Shown here: piece after piece, positions 40,636 through 52,746 of the stretch
Position numbering within the stretch: position 1 is the stretch's first letter
How the letters are laid out: the number at the start of each line of letters is the position of its first letter
Origin: Anomaloglossus baeobatrachus
Taxonomy: Eukaryota; Chordata; Amphibia; Anura; Aromobatidae
Reading direction: 5' to 3'
Length of the DNA: 64,000 nucleotides
Assembly (NCBI RefSeq): GCF_048569485.1
Contig: NC_134355.1
Coordinates: forward strand, 557,468,642-557,532,641
Program-made: the position numbers and the translations under genes
The notes under the pieces: generated by a model
What the model was told of the DNA's origin: nothing
The model's database searches: none
The model's input: only the letters and a program-made list of their open reading frames with translations

Positions 40636-41660
40636 CTACGAGGAGGCAACTGCCGCCTGCAGGACTCTTCTACCTAGGCTGGCGTCCGCCGAAGCGTAGG
40701 TATGCACCTGATAATATTTGGTGAAAGTGTGCAGGCTCGACCAGGTAGCCACCTGGCACACCTGTTGAGCCGTAGCCTGGTGTCGTAATGCCCAGGACGC
40801 ACCCACGGCTCTGGTAGAATGGGCCTTCAGCCCTGATGGAACCGGAAGCCCAGCAGAACGGTAGGCTTCAAGAATTGGTTCCTTGATCCATCGAGCCAGG
40901 GTGGATTTGGAAGCCTGCGACCCTTTGCGCTTACCAGCGACAAGGACAAAGAGTGCATCCGAGCGGCGCAGGGGCGCCGTGCGGGAGATGTAGATTCTGA
41001 TTGCTCTCTCCAGATCTAACAAATGCAAATCCTTCTCATACCGATGAACTGGATGAGGACAAAAGGAAGGTAAGGAGATATCCTGATTGAGATGAAAAGA
41101 GGATACCACCTTAGGGAGAAATTCCTGAATCGGGCGCAGCACTACCTTGTCCTGGTGAAACACCAGGAAGGGAGCTTTGGATGACAGCGCTGCTAGCTCA
41201 GACACTCTCCGAAGAGACGTGACCGCTACCAGAAAGGCCACTTTCTGTGAGAGTCGAGAAAGTGACACCTCCTTCAGAGGCTCGAAGGGCGGCTTCTGGA
41301 GAGCAACCAGTACCCTGTTCAGATCCCATGGATCTAACGGCCGTTTGTACGGAGGGACGATGTGACAAACCCCCTGCAGGAACGTGCGTACCTGAGGAAG
41401 TCGTGCTAGACGCTTCTGAAAAAAACTGATAGCGCTGAGACTTGTCCTTTAAGGGAGCCGAGCGCTAAGCCTTTTTCCAAACCAGATTGCAGGAAGGAAA
41501 GAAAAGTAGGCAATGCAAATGGCCAGGGGGACACTCCTTGTGCAGAGCACCAGGATAAGAAAATCTTCCACGTTCTGTGATAGATCTTAGCAGACGTGGG
41601 CTTCCTAGCCTGTCTCATGGTGGCCACGACCCCTTGAGATAATCCTGAAGACGCTAGGAT
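40636..41660 (-). pseudogene. DIRS F tyrosine recombinase
   Basis: Antisense recombinase with SAM-like part (KIYHRTWKIFLSWC), Arg box TSLRRVSEL, KAHSTRAVGASWALRH and HTFTKYYQVH boxes. It is similar to B and C, and is not one continuous frame. Confidence 0.82.
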
Positions 41661-43560
41661 CCAGGACTCAATGGCCACACAGTCAGGTTCAGGGCCGCAG
41701 AATTCAGATGGAAAAACGGCCCTTGTGACAGTAAGTCTGGCCGGTCTGGTAGCGCCCACGGTTGGCCGACCGTGAGATGCCACAGATCCGGGTACCACGA
41801 TCTCCTCGGCCAGTCTGGGGCGACGAGTAAGACGCGGCGGCAATCGGACCTGATCTTGCGTAGCACTCTGGGCAAGAGTGCCAGAGGGGGAAACACATAG
41901 GGAAGCTGGAACTGCGACTAATCTTGCACCAAGGCGTCTGCCGCCAGAGCTCTTTGATCGCGAGACCTCGCCATGAAGGTCGGGACCTTGTTGTTGTGCC
42001 GAGACGCCATTAGGTCGACGTCCGGCACTCCCCAGCGGCGGCAGATTTCCTGAAACACGTCCGGGTGAAGGGACCATTCCCCTGCGTCCATGCCCTGGCG
42101 ACTGAGGAAGTCTGCTTCCCAGTTTTCTACGCCGGGGATGTGAACTGCGGATATGGTGGAGGCCGTGGCTTCCACCCACATCAGAATCCGCCGGACTTCC
42201 TGGAAGGCTTGCCGACTGCGTGTCCCACCTTGGTGGTTGATGTATGCCACCGCTGTGGAGTTGTCCGACTGAATTCGGATCTGCTTCCCTTCCAGCCAGT
42301 GCTGGAAGGCTTGTAGGGCAAGATACACTGCCCTGATTTCCAGAACATTGATCTGAAGGGTGGAGTCCTGCTGAGTCCACGTACCTTGAGCCCTGTGGTG
42401 GAGAAAAACTGCTCCCCACCCTGACAGGCTCGCGTCTGTCGTGACCACCGCCCAGGATGGGGGTAGGAAGGACCTTCCTTGTGATAATGAGGTGGGAAGA
42501 AGCCACCACTGAAGAGAGTCCTTGGCCGTCTGGGAAAGGGAGACTTTCCTGTCCAAGGACGTCGACTTCCTGTCCCATTGGCGGAGAATGTCCCATTGAA
42601 GTGGGCGCAGATGAAACTGCGCAAACGGAACTGCCTCCATTGCTGCCACCATCTTCCCTAGGAAGTGCATGAGGCGTCTTAAGGGGTGCGACTGGCCTTG
42701 AAGGAGAGACTGCACCCCTGTCTGTAGTGACCGCTGCTTGTCCAGCGGAAGCTTCACTACCGCTGAGAGAGTATGAAACTCCATGCCAAGATATGTTAGT
42801 GATTGGGTCGGAGACAGGTTTGACTTTGAAAAGTTGATGATCCACCCGAAGGTCTGGAGAGTCTCCAGCGCAACGTTCAGGCTGTGTTGGCATGCTCCTT
42901 GAGAGGGTGCCTTGACAAGTAGATCGTCCAAGTAAGGGATCACCGAGTGTCCCTGAGAGTGCAAGACTGCTACCACTGCTGCCATGACCTTGGTGAAAAC
43001 CCGTGGGGCTGTCGCCAGACCAAATGGCAGGGCTACGAACTGAAGATGGTCGTCCCCTATCACGAAGCGTAGAAAACGCTGGTGCTCTGGAGCAATCGTC
43101 ACGTGGAGATAAGCATCTTTGATGTCTATTGATGCTAGAAAATCTCCTTGAGACATCGAGGAAATGACGGAGCGGAGGGATTCCATCCGGAACCGCCTGA
43201 TTTTCACGTGCTTGTTGAGCAGTTTTAGGTCCAGAACAGGACGGAAAGAGCCGTCCTTTTTTGGTACCACAAACAGATTGGAGTAAAAACTTTGACCTTG
43301 TTCCTGAGGAGGAACAGGGATCACCACTCCTTCTGCCCTTAGGGAGCACACCGCCTGCAGAAGAGCATCGGCTCGGTCGGGAGGTGGGGAAGTTCTGAAG
43401 AATCGAGGCGGAGGACGAGAACTGAACTCTATCCTGTACCCGTGAGACAAAACGTCTCTCACCCACCGGTCCTTGACCTGTGACAGCCAAATGTCGCCAA
43501 AGCGGGAGAGCCTGCCACCGACCGAGGATGCGGAGAGAGGAGGCTGAAAGTCATGAGGCA
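41654..43560 (-). pseudogene. DIRS F reverse transcriptase / RNase H / methyltransferase-like region
   Basis: Contains KKDGSFRPVLDLKLLNKH, SIDIKDAYLHV, YLDDLLVKA, TTDASLSGWG, QSDNSTAVAYINHQGG, HIPGVENWEADFLSR and PDVDLMASRHNNKVP in order. Nearly intact. Confidence 0.85.
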
Positions 43561-45041
43561 GCCGCCTTGGAAGCGGTTCCTCCGGCTGCTTTCTTTGGGC
43601 GTGAGTGAGCCCGCCAGGAATCTGAACTCCTCTGCTCTTTCTGAGTCCTTTTGGACGAGGAGAATTGGGCCCTGCCCGAGCCACGAAAGGACCGAAACCT
43701 CGACTGTCCCCTCCTCTGTTGGGGTTTGCTTGATCTGGGCTGGGGTAAGGAAGAGTCCTTACCCTTGGACTGTTTAATGATTTCAGCCAATTGCTCACCA
43801 AACAGTCTGTCTCCAGATAATGGCAAACTGGTTAAGCATTTTTTGGACGCAGAATCTGCTTTCCATTCTTTCAACCACAAGGCTCTGCGTAAAACGACAG
43901 AGTTGGCAGACGCCATAGATGTACGGCTCGTAGAGTCCAGGACAGCATTGATAGCGTAAGTCGCAAACGCAGACATTTGCGAGGTTAAGGACGCCACCTG
44001 CGGCACTGATGGACGTATGACAGAGTCCACCTGCGCCAGACCAGCTGAAATAGCTTGGAGTGCCCACACGGCTGCGAATGCTGGAGCAAACGACGCGCCA
44101 ATAGCTTCATAGACAGATTTCAACCAAAGGTCCATCTGCCTGTCAGTGGCATCTTTAAGTGAAGCCCCATCTTCCACTGCAACTATGGATCTAGCCGCAA
44201 GCCTGGAGATTGGGGGGTCCACCTTTGGACACTGGGTCCAGCGTTTGACCACGTCAGGGGGAAAAGGATAACGTGTATCCTTAAGACGCTTGGAAAAACG
44301 CTTATCTGGATAAGCATGATGTTTCTGGACTACTTCTCTGAAGTCAGAGTGGTCTAGAAAAGTACTCAATTTACGCTTGGGATATCTGAAATGGAATTTC
44401 TCTTGCTGTGCAGCTGCCTCCCCCGCTGGAGGGGCTGGGGGAGAAATATCCAACAGTCTATTGATGGCCGCTATAAGGTCATTCACCATGGCGTCACCAT
44501 CAGGAGTATCCAGATTGAGAGCGGTCTCAGGATTAGACTCCTGATCATCTACCTCTGTCTCATCATACAGAGAATCCTCTCGCTGAGACCCTGACCAGCG
44601 TGATGACGCCGAGGGTCTCTCCCAGCGAGCTCGCTTAGGCTGCCTGGGACTGTCGTCCGAGTCAGAGCCTTCAGCCTGTGATGCGTGGGACCCCCTTGGA
44701 GCACGGATTAGTTCCAACTGAGGGGGACCGGGGAACAGTGAATCAACAGTGCCCATGGTCTGAGCGACCGGCCTGGACTGCAAAGATTCTAGAATTTTTG
44801 TCATAGTCACAGACATTTTATCAGCAAAAACTGCAAACTCTGTCCCCGTCACCGGGGCAGGATTCACAGGCATCTCTGCCTGGGCCACTACTAGCATAGA
44901 CTCCGGCTGACGAAGTGGCACAGGGACCGAACATTGCACACAATGGGGGTCAGAGGAACCTGCCGGTAGATCAGCCCCACATGCGGTACAAGCAGCATAT
45001 AAAGCCTGTGCCTTGGCACCCTTGCTTTTTGCGGATGACAT
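43551..45041 (-). CDS. DIRS F gag-like protein
   Basis: A 496-residue frame starting MSSAKSKGAKAQALYAACTAC with HCVQC, acidic linker, core YPKRKLSTFLDHSDF, YPDKRFSKR, YPFPPDVVKRW and FAAVWALQAISAGL, and a basic tail. Confidence 0.82.
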   Translation of the reverse strand: MSSAKSKGAKAQALYAACTACGADLPAGSSDPHCVQCSVPVPLRQPESMLVVAQAEMPVNPAPVTGTEFAVFADKMSVTMTKILESLQSRPVAQTMGTVDSLFPGPPQLELIRAPRGSHASQAEGSDSDDSPRQPKRARWERPSASSRWSGSQREDSLYDETEVDDQESNPETALNLDTPDGDAMVNDLIAAINRLLDISPPAPPAGEAAAQQEKFHFRYPKRKLSTFLDHSDFREVVQKHHAYPDKRFSKRLKDTRYPFPPDVVKRWTQCPKVDPPISRLAARSIVAVEDGASLKDATDRQMDLWLKSVYEAIGASFAPAFAAVWALQAISAGLAQVDSVIRPSVPQVASLTSQMSAFATYAINAVLDSTSRTSMASANSVVLRRALWLKEWKADSASKKCLTSLPLSGDRLFGEQLAEIIKQSKGKDSSLPQPRSSKPQQRRGQSRFRSFRGSGRAQFSSSKRTQKEQRSSDSWRAHSRPKKAAGGTASKAAAS

Positions 45042-46369
45042 GCTGTCGTCTCCTCAGAGCAATATAGGGTATAAAGCCAAGAAGCGACCGTACAGTGCAA
45101 TATATATAGGTACAGACAAAAGTACACTAAACAACACTGTGGCACTAGTGGGGTCAGCACCTAGGTGCTGCTTACCGCCCGCTTAAGAGCGGGTGTGTGG
45201 TCGCCAGAATCCCCTGTCTGGATCTCCCAGGGCTATGTCCGTTCTCCAGCTCAGACTGCATGCAGGAATGGCTGCCGGCGTCCTGTGAAGAGGGGCGGGC
45301 CGTGGGCGTGCTGCAGACAGAGCGGGAAACTGGCGTCCCACTGTGCCCAGTGAGAGGGCTGGAGTATGTAAATACGACTCCAGCCCTTCGGCGCTGATCA
45401 TTATACAGCGTCTCGCCCCTTCCCTGACTGACAGGGTTGGGGGCGGGAACGAAACGGAACTAGGCCGCAAACGCCGGGGACTAGATTTATAAGCGCTGCC
45501 GTCGTAAAAGCACGGTCAGCGCGAAGTCCCCGGCGCACCACAAGTCACAGCCGCGCCGCAGCCTCTAGGGCGGCCGGCGCGGTAGTTCCCCACAAATAAA
45601 CTCACTGCAGCTAAGCTGCAGTGAGTATAGCCCAAGCGCGCAGCGCTACTGTCCCCGGCGCACTAGCACACCCAGCAACGCTGGTGTGTCTGTGCCTGTC
45701 TGCACGGGGACACAGAGTACCTGAATGTTGCAGGGCCTTGTCCCTGATGGTACCCAGCTCCGTATCCAGCAGGTTCTCCGGGTCTGTGGATGGAGCCCGG
45801 CCTCAGAGCCTGGAGGCCGGTAAGATCCCACTTCACCAGAGCCCTTCAGGGGGATGGGGAAGGAAAACAGCATGTGGGCTCCAGCCTCCGTACCCGCAAT
45901 GGGTACCTCAACCTTAACAAACACCGCCGACAAAAGTGGGGTGAGAAGGGAGCATGCTGGGGGCCCTAGTATGGGCCCTCTTTTCTTCCATCCGACATAG
46001 TCAGCAGCTACTGCTGACTAAACAGTGGAGCTATGCGTGGATGTCTGACCTCCTTCGCACAAAGCTTGAAAACTGAGCAGCCCGTGATCCCACGGGGGGT
46101 GTATAGCCAGAAGGGGAGGGGCCTTACACTTTTTAGTGTAATGCTTTGTGTGGCCTCCGGAGGCAGTAGCTATACACCCAATCGTCTGGGTCTCCCAATG
46201 GAGCGCCGAAGAAAATCCGTTTTTCTCTGACGACTCATTGGGGGACACAGGACCATGGGATGTCCTAAAGCAGTCCATGGGTGGGAAACATAAAAACAAG
46301 ACAACACAACCCAAGGACTAGGAACCAGTCCCAGACAGCCTGGAACACGTACTGAAAGAAGGTGCTCTA

Positions 46370-47370
46370 CTGCCGTTTGCAGAATTGTCCTACCCAGATT
46401 TGCCTCAGCTGAAACCTGGGTATGGACTCTGTAATGCTTTGAAAACGTATGTAGGCTAGACCAGGTCGCAGCCTTACACACCTGTTCCACTGAAGCCTGA
46501 TGCCGAATAGCCCACGAAGCGCCAACTGCTCGCGTGGAACGAGCCCACAGCCCACTAGGAATGGGCTTGAGTTGCAAGCGGTAGACTTCCTGGATCGCAG
46601 AGCAAATCCAGCGAGCCAGAGTCGCCTTTGAAGCTGCCTGTCCCTTCTTAGGCCCCTCAGGAATGACAAACAAAAAGTCCGTTTTCCTAAAGGGGGCTGT
46701 CCTGGATATGTAATATCTGAGAGCTCTGACGAGGTCTAATGTATGCAGAGACCTTTCCACCCTATGAACTGGGTGTGGACAAAAGGAAGGCAGAACAATG
46801 TCCTCGTTCAAATGAAACGGGGTAGGAACCTTTGGAAGAAAATCCGGAAGGGGGCGCAGAACCACCTTGTCCTGGTGAAAAATCAGAAAAGGCTCGCGGC
46901 AAGATAATGCTGCTAGCTCCGAAACCTGTCTGATGGACATAATTGCCATCAGGAACGTTACCTTCCAGGACAGAAGAGCAAGGGAGGATTCCTTGAGAGG
47001 TTCAAAGGGGGACCTCTGGAGACCGTCCAGAACGAGATTGAGGTCCCATGGTTCCAGTGGCCATTTGTATGGGGGAAATAGATGGGAAACGCCCTGGAGG
47101 AAGGTCTTGACCTGCGGTTTTTGAGCCAGGCGGCAATGGTAGAAGATTGAGAGCGCTGAGACCTGCCCTTTTAAGGGAACTGAGAGCCAACCTGCAGAAA
47201 ATCGAGAATTCTGGGGATGGCCAGAGGCATAGGCTGGACATTAGTTTCCCTGCACCATGAAAGGAAGATTTTCCACGTACAGTGGTAAATGCGGGATGAA
47301 GCAGGCTTTCGGGCGCTGATCATGGTGGAGAATCTTGCTCTTGTTAATACCCAGGTCTCAATGGCCATAC
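46370..47370 (-). pseudogene. DIRS G tyrosine recombinase region
   Basis: Recognisable from RQVSELAALSCREPF, FHQDKVVLRPLPDFLPKV, STRAVGASWAIRHQAS, TWSSLHTFSKHYRVH. Diverged from subfamilies 1 and 2. Confidence 0.82.
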
Positions 47371-49400
47371 CGTCAACTTCAGGGCTCTGGAGTTCTTATG
47401 GGAAATGGGCCCTTGGGTCAGCAAGTCTGGGATGTGTGGAAGGCGCCACGGTACGTCTACGAGCATTTGTACTAATTCGGCATACCAGGCGCGCCTAGGC
47501 CAGTCCGGTGCGATCAGTATCACCAGGACTCCCTCTGCCTTGATTTTCCTGATTACCCGCGGCAGCAGAGGTAGAGGTGGAAATATGTAAGGCAGGCGGA
47601 AGTGGTGCCAGGAGCAGACAAACTCATCCGCGCCGATGGACTGCGGATCGCGTGACCTGGCTATGAACGCGGGTACCTTTGCGTTCAACCTTGAGGCCAT
47701 TAGATCCACGTCTGGTGTACCCCAGCGAGTGCAGATGTGTAGGAACACTTCTGGGTGGAGAGACCACTCACCGGCGGCCAGGCCTTGGCGACTTAGAAGT
47801 CTGCTGACCAGTCCTCTACTATGTATGTATGTGTACCGCTGATATCACTGACCCTGTCGATTCGGCCCAGCTGAGGATCCTGTGGGCCTCGAGATAAGCT
47901 GCCTTGCTGCAGGTGTCCCCCTGACGATTGATGTAGGCTACAGCTGTCGCATTGTCCGATTCGAATCCAATCTGATGACCCGCTAGCAGAGGGCAGAACG
48001 CCCTGAGCGCGAGGAAGATCGCGCAGATTTCCAGGATGTTTATGGGTAGGGATGACCCCTGGGGCGTCCAACGTCCTTGAGCAGTGTGGTGCCGGTACAC
48101 TGCTCCCAGCCTAGGAGGCTGGCGTCCGTGGTCAGGACCAGCCAGTTCACTGGGAGAAAAGATCTCCCCTTCGATAGGGATGAGGACCGAAGCCACCAGC
48201 GGAGTGCGTACCCGACTGAAGGAGTCAGGTGAAGATGTCTGTTCGGGGAGAAGGGGCTCTTGTCCCAGGCCGCTAGAAGGGCTAGCTGCAGTGGGCGGAG
48301 GTGCAGTTGAGCAAAGGGTACTGCTTCCATAGCCGCCACCATCCTGCCGAGCACCTTCATGCTGAATCGAATGGAGCGAGACGGAGGACGTAGAAGGCAG
48401 CGTACCGCTCATTGAAGAGCGATCGCCTTGTCCAGGGGGAGAAGGATCAAGCCCCGACGGGTGTCCAGGGACATGCCCAGGAAGGTGATGGATCGTGATG
48501 GGATCGGGGATGATTTGTCTAGATTCACTAGCCACCCTAAGCGGGATAGGGTGTCCACAGTGATCTGTGCGCTGGTTGAGCAGTCGTGGAAGGAGGGGGC
48601 CTTGATGAGGAGGTCATCCAAGTAAGGGAGAACGACTACTCCCCTGGCGTGAAGGACGCTCATGGTGGCCGCCATGACTTTGGTGAAGATCCTTGGGGCG
48701 GTGGCAAGGCCGAAGGGTAGAGCTACAAATTTGAAAGTGGGAGTCCTGAACTGCGAAGCGGAGGAACTTTTGGTGATCTGGGGCGATGGGTATGTGCAGG
48801 TACGCGTCCTTGATGTCTATGGAGGCGAGGAATTCCCCTTCAACCATGGATGCAATAATGGACCTTAGGGACACCATTCTGAATCTCCGTACGTGCACAT
48901 GTTTGTTCAGGTGTTTGAGGTCCAGGATGGGTCGAACTGACCCATCCTCTTTGGGGACCACAAAGAGGTTGGAATAAAACCCCTGAACTTCTCGTCGTCC
49001 GGGACAGGTATTATCACTCCTGCTGTTTGGAGCGAGTGGATTGCTGAGAAAAAAGCTTTGCGTCATTTTCGAGTCTTTGGGGGGTTTGAGAGAAAGAACC
49101 GACTCGGGGGTCGGGTCCTGGTAACCGGAAGACACAAGGTCTCGCACCCATTTGTCATCTGAGGCGGCAGCCCAGATGTGTTGAAAGAGCCGCAGTCGAC
49201 CTCCTACAATGAGTGTGTCTTCCGGGGCGCCGAAGGAGTCATGAGGGGGCAAAACGTCGTGGACGAGTCTTCCTAGTCCTGGACTGTTTCGGTCTAGGCT
49301 GCCATGACGAAGTGGGTTTCGGGGAGAGCTGATAAGGTTGGTCCCTGCGTAGTCCGCGGCTGGTGGCAGGGACAGCATGGGATGTCGACCAACCAATGAG
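47344..49400 (-). pseudogene. DIRS G reverse transcriptase / RNase H region
   Basis: Pieces in several frames: KEDGSVRPILDLKHLNKH, SIDIKDAYLHIPIAPDHQ, YLDDLLIKA, ESDNATAVAYINRQG and PDVDLMASRLNAKVP. Broken. Confidence 0.82.
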
Positions 49401-50520
49401 TTCCGAAGGAGCGGAACGAGGACTGTGAACGTCTGGTGAAGGTCGTCCTGGACTTCAGCTGGGGGAGGGAGGTACTCTTTCCTCCTGTGGCGTCAGAAAT
49501 GAGCTTGTCCAGACGTTCGCCAAACAATCGGTCTGTAAAAAAGGGAAGGCCCATGAGAGACTTCTTGGAGGCAGAGTCCACTCGCCATTGTCAGAGCCAG
49601 AGAGCTCTACGGATGGCTATGGTATTTGAGGCGGCAAATGCTGCGCAGGTAGCAGCGTCCATGGAGGCCTGCATGAGGTACTCCGCCGCAGCGGCAATTT
49701 GAGCTGTTACCTCTGTGAAGGTATGAGTGAACTGGGATTCCTCAAGCTAAGTGTTAAGGGATTCTGCCCAGACCGAGATCGCCTTTGCGACCCACACAGA
49801 GGCAAAGGAGGGCGAGAGGGAGGAACCCGCAGCCTCAAAAGCAGAGCGGGCGAGGGGCTCCACCTGTCTGTCGGGTCCTTGATGGAAGAACCATCGGGTA
49901 AAGACAGGAGCGTCTTTGTGGCAAGGCGGGGGACCGGGGGGGTCGACCGAGGGTGGATCGGCCCAGCCCTTAGGGGCAGGTGAGGCAAAAGGGTACCGGG
50001 ACTCCATGAGTTTTCGGTTACCGAAGCGCCTGTCAGGCTTCTCCCTTTGCTTTGTGAGGGTATCCTGAAACTCTGGGTTATCAGCGAAAACCTTTTGGGG
50101 TTTCCTTGCCCTCTTAAAGGAGACCGCATGGTCAGTGGTAGTGGATGGGGAATCCTCCACATGCAGAGTTTGGTTGACTGCTGCTATAAGGGAGTCTATT
50201 GCAGTTTGATCATCTGGGGAGGATGAAACCAAGGAATCCCCCTGGTACAAACAGCATTCTCCCTCCTCCAGCTCTTCAGAAGCCGTGGAGCGTGTGGGAG
50301 AGCCTGCCCTGTGAGAGCCATGGGGGCCATGAGAGAGTGCTGGAGACACCCGGCCGTGTGCCCTTTTCCTGATCCCTGCAACTGGTGAACCATGTGCCCG
50401 GATTATCTCAGAAGGATCCTCCATAGGGGTATCCTCAGGCTGCGTTCCGTCCAGGGACCCAGAAGGGTGTGGAGGACGACATTGCATAGCCAGCACCAGG
50501 TTCTGTGACAGTTTTTCCAT
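49300..50520 (-). pseudogene. DIRS G gag-like region
   Basis: Related to the other gag regions by position and by short matches (SFKRARKPQKVFADNPEFQD, KPDRRFGNRK, SLSPSFASVWVAKAIS, FTDRLFGERLDKLI). Strongly diverged; broken. Confidence 0.7.
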
Positions 50521-51727
50521 GGATTGGGACAGAAACTGTGCCCATTCCGGTGGGCTGGGAGCCCTAGGCTCTGGGCTGACTGTTGCGGCGGTGGTGGTGG
50601 TGGGGGGGGGGTTTGGGGGCTATAGGGGCACAGGACTCACAGAGAGAAGAGGTAGCTCAGCATGGCAGGCAGTGCAGGCTGAATAATCTCTTAGTACCCT
50701 CAGAATTCTGCATGTTCCTAATAGGGGTATGCCAGGAGGGGGAGCAATGCTCAACAGAGCTACAAGTGAAGCAGGTACCTCACCAGAATCAGCCGATGGC
50801 CCTGCATCCTCAGGAAGGCGTAAGCTCTGTGGAGAACTTTGCACGCTTTCTGGGGGGGGCTTATCGCGGCCCGCGGGGGGGGGGGGGGCTTAGCGCTAAA
50901 AGAGCACCAAGAAGAAGTCAGCACACAGCTTGTCGCTGGTGGTTTATCTCTGCCGGCTTTCCTGGAATCAGAGCACGCAGCTAGAGCAAATAAACAGTGT
51001 GAGTTCCTGAGCTCTGGGACCTCCCCCCGCCACCGGTAAATTATCTGTGCAGCATTTTCTGCAAACAGCGAGAGACTTCCCCCACCTCCAGCCAGCACGC
51101 AGTTAGAGAAAAATTAACACTGTGTTCAGGATCCCTGGGGCTCTCCTCCTTGCAATAAGCAAGGGACTCTCTCATAATAAATACTGTAAATTCAGTAGTC
51201 CTGGGAGCCTTCCCTGCACCGTCTTTTCTCCCTTTGTCTGGGAAACCAGTCAGGGGGGATCTCACCTTAACACTGCTTCAGTCCAGGCAGTGGGAATAGC
51301 AGAGTCAGCTTGCTGTGTCCGGCCACACAGGTGCCATGTTCAACTCAGAGCCTGCAAAGAGGGGCTGAGGAATTGTGCCTCTGCCCTGGGCTCTGGAAAA
51401 TCGGTGTCTGTGGGACCCGTCGTCCAGTAAAAGGCAGCCCAGGATCCAGCGCCGCAGGAGGGGGTACGTGGAGGCAACAATCCACGTTCCCGCCCGTTGA
51501 TGGTATTGGGAGATCGGTCCCAAAAGGAAACAGTCGCCCTCAAAAAATAACAAAACCTTGAAAGATGTGCTTCCTACAGACAATAGGCTAAAACTGAGGT
51601 TGCCTGGCCCGGCCAGGGGGTGTATACTGCAGAGGAGGAGCTATGCTTTTGCATCTACTTAGTGTCCTCCTATGGATAGGCAGCATAACACCCATGGTCC
51701 TGTGTCCCCCAATGAGGCGTCCGAAAA

Positions 51728-52451
51728 ATCATGAGATGGTTTTAAAATAAAAGTAGAAGTGGTTAGCAGTACACAAATTATAAAATCTACTAATCTCACA
51801 GCAGATGGTCGACCATTTATGTTCTGCAAATGGGTTTTGTGAAACAGTACTAACCATGTCCATCACTTTCCCTGAAAGCGCTTATATTATATACACCTAC
51901 TACCACTAAATTTGCTTACACAGTAAAATTGCTTTAGTGTCTGCAATGAAGCAAACTACTGAAAGGCATCAACAATGAATACATAATCGTTTTGTCCAGC
52001 ATATATTTATAGAAATACTAGAGAGAAAAGCATTAAGCAGCTACATAAAAATGAAATGTAGTGGGTCTGTACATACTTGTTTTTCTTTTCTTATTTTTTT
52101 GTTTCTTTAAACACCGACACGAATATAATTAGGTCACTACAATAACAGCAATACAATAACATTCTGCGATTGAATGTGTGGTGCCTGAAAAAGAAATCTC
52201 TTCAAAACATGGAGCACAAATGAATATCACTTTTAAAGTGTGCGCGCATAAGGGGAAAAAAAAACACTATACACGAGCATGTGTCATACACACACACAAA
52301 AAAAAAAAAAATATCAGTTCCCATACACAGCACCAGGTAATAAAAGAAAAGCTTCCTCATTGGAAGTGAAAGTATTTTTAAGTCCCAAAAAAAAAAGATC
52401 AAAGCCATCAGTCATGAAGCAGGCCAAGAGTACAGAAATGGAACCCAACTG
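51728..52451. other. Gene-free stretch downstream of SAP130
   Basis: AT-rich sequence with A- and T-tracts (for example near 52080-52110 and 52255-52310). No gene or repeat family recognised. Any longer SAP130 3' UTR would lie here. Confidence 0.4.
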
Positions 52452-52457
52452 TTTATT
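52452..52457 (-). promoter_or_regulatory. Candidate SAP130 polyadenylation signal
   Basis: AATAAA on the minus strand, about 130 nt downstream of the SAP130 stop codon. Other weaker sites further left cannot be excluded. Confidence 0.45.
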
Positions 52458-52587
52458 CCTTGTTCATTTCGTGGAAAAAAAATTATATACAAATTTTAGG
52501 TGAATGGTCTGCTGTCAGAGTAATCCTACATGAACAGCTGCAGGTACGCAATGGTCTTGGGTAAACTGGAAGTGGTCAGTCTTCGGA

Positions 52588-52746
52588 TCACGCTTTGTCT
52601 TTGTGTTTTACTTTGGAAAGCCTGCGGGATGTGCCACTCTTGTTCAGTAATTTTAGGACACGGTCCTTGTGATCGAGCACTTTAAGCATGCAGTCCCGGG
52701 ATTCTGTTATCTGATCCATCACTAGTTTACAGCGCTGCATGTTACC
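52588..52746 (-). CDS. SAP130 last coding exon
   Basis: 159 nt including the TGA stop at 52588-52590. Encodes GNMQRCKLVMDQITESRDCM, LKVLDHKDRVLKLLNKSG and a basic end with KVKHKDKA. Acceptor TTGTTCTGCAG. Confidence 0.94.
   Translation of the reverse strand, partial: GNMQRCKLVMDQITESRDCMLKVLDHKDRVLKLLNKSGTSRRLSKVKHKDKA

Larger units (their letters stand above)
40151..46214 (-). mobile_element. DIRS F (subfamily 1), inserted in G (fossil)
   Basis: A minus-strand DIRS of about 6.06 kb. 3' ITR 40151-40325, ICR about 40470-40590, recombinase, RT/RNase H, gag-like region, 5' leader and 5' ITR about 46074-46214. It sits at the centre of the ICR of G. Long frames remain and there are a few breaks. 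Confidence 0.92.
46215..51727 (-). mobile_element. DIRS G (family 3), main part (fossil)
   Basis: Inner half of the ICR (about 46215-46270, GACTCATTGGGGGACAC), recombinase about 46370-47370, RT/RNase H about 47344-49400, gag-like region about 49300-50520, G-rich leader, and 5' ITR about 51590-51727. Compared with the other copies the protein core is clearly diverged and the reading frames are broken in several places, so this is the oldest DIRS in the window, with F as a later insertion. Confidence 0.9.

Noticed and set aside
52255-52310. A-rich tracts as a SINE tail
   Set aside because: No tRNA-like or other SINE head is visible upstream on either strand.
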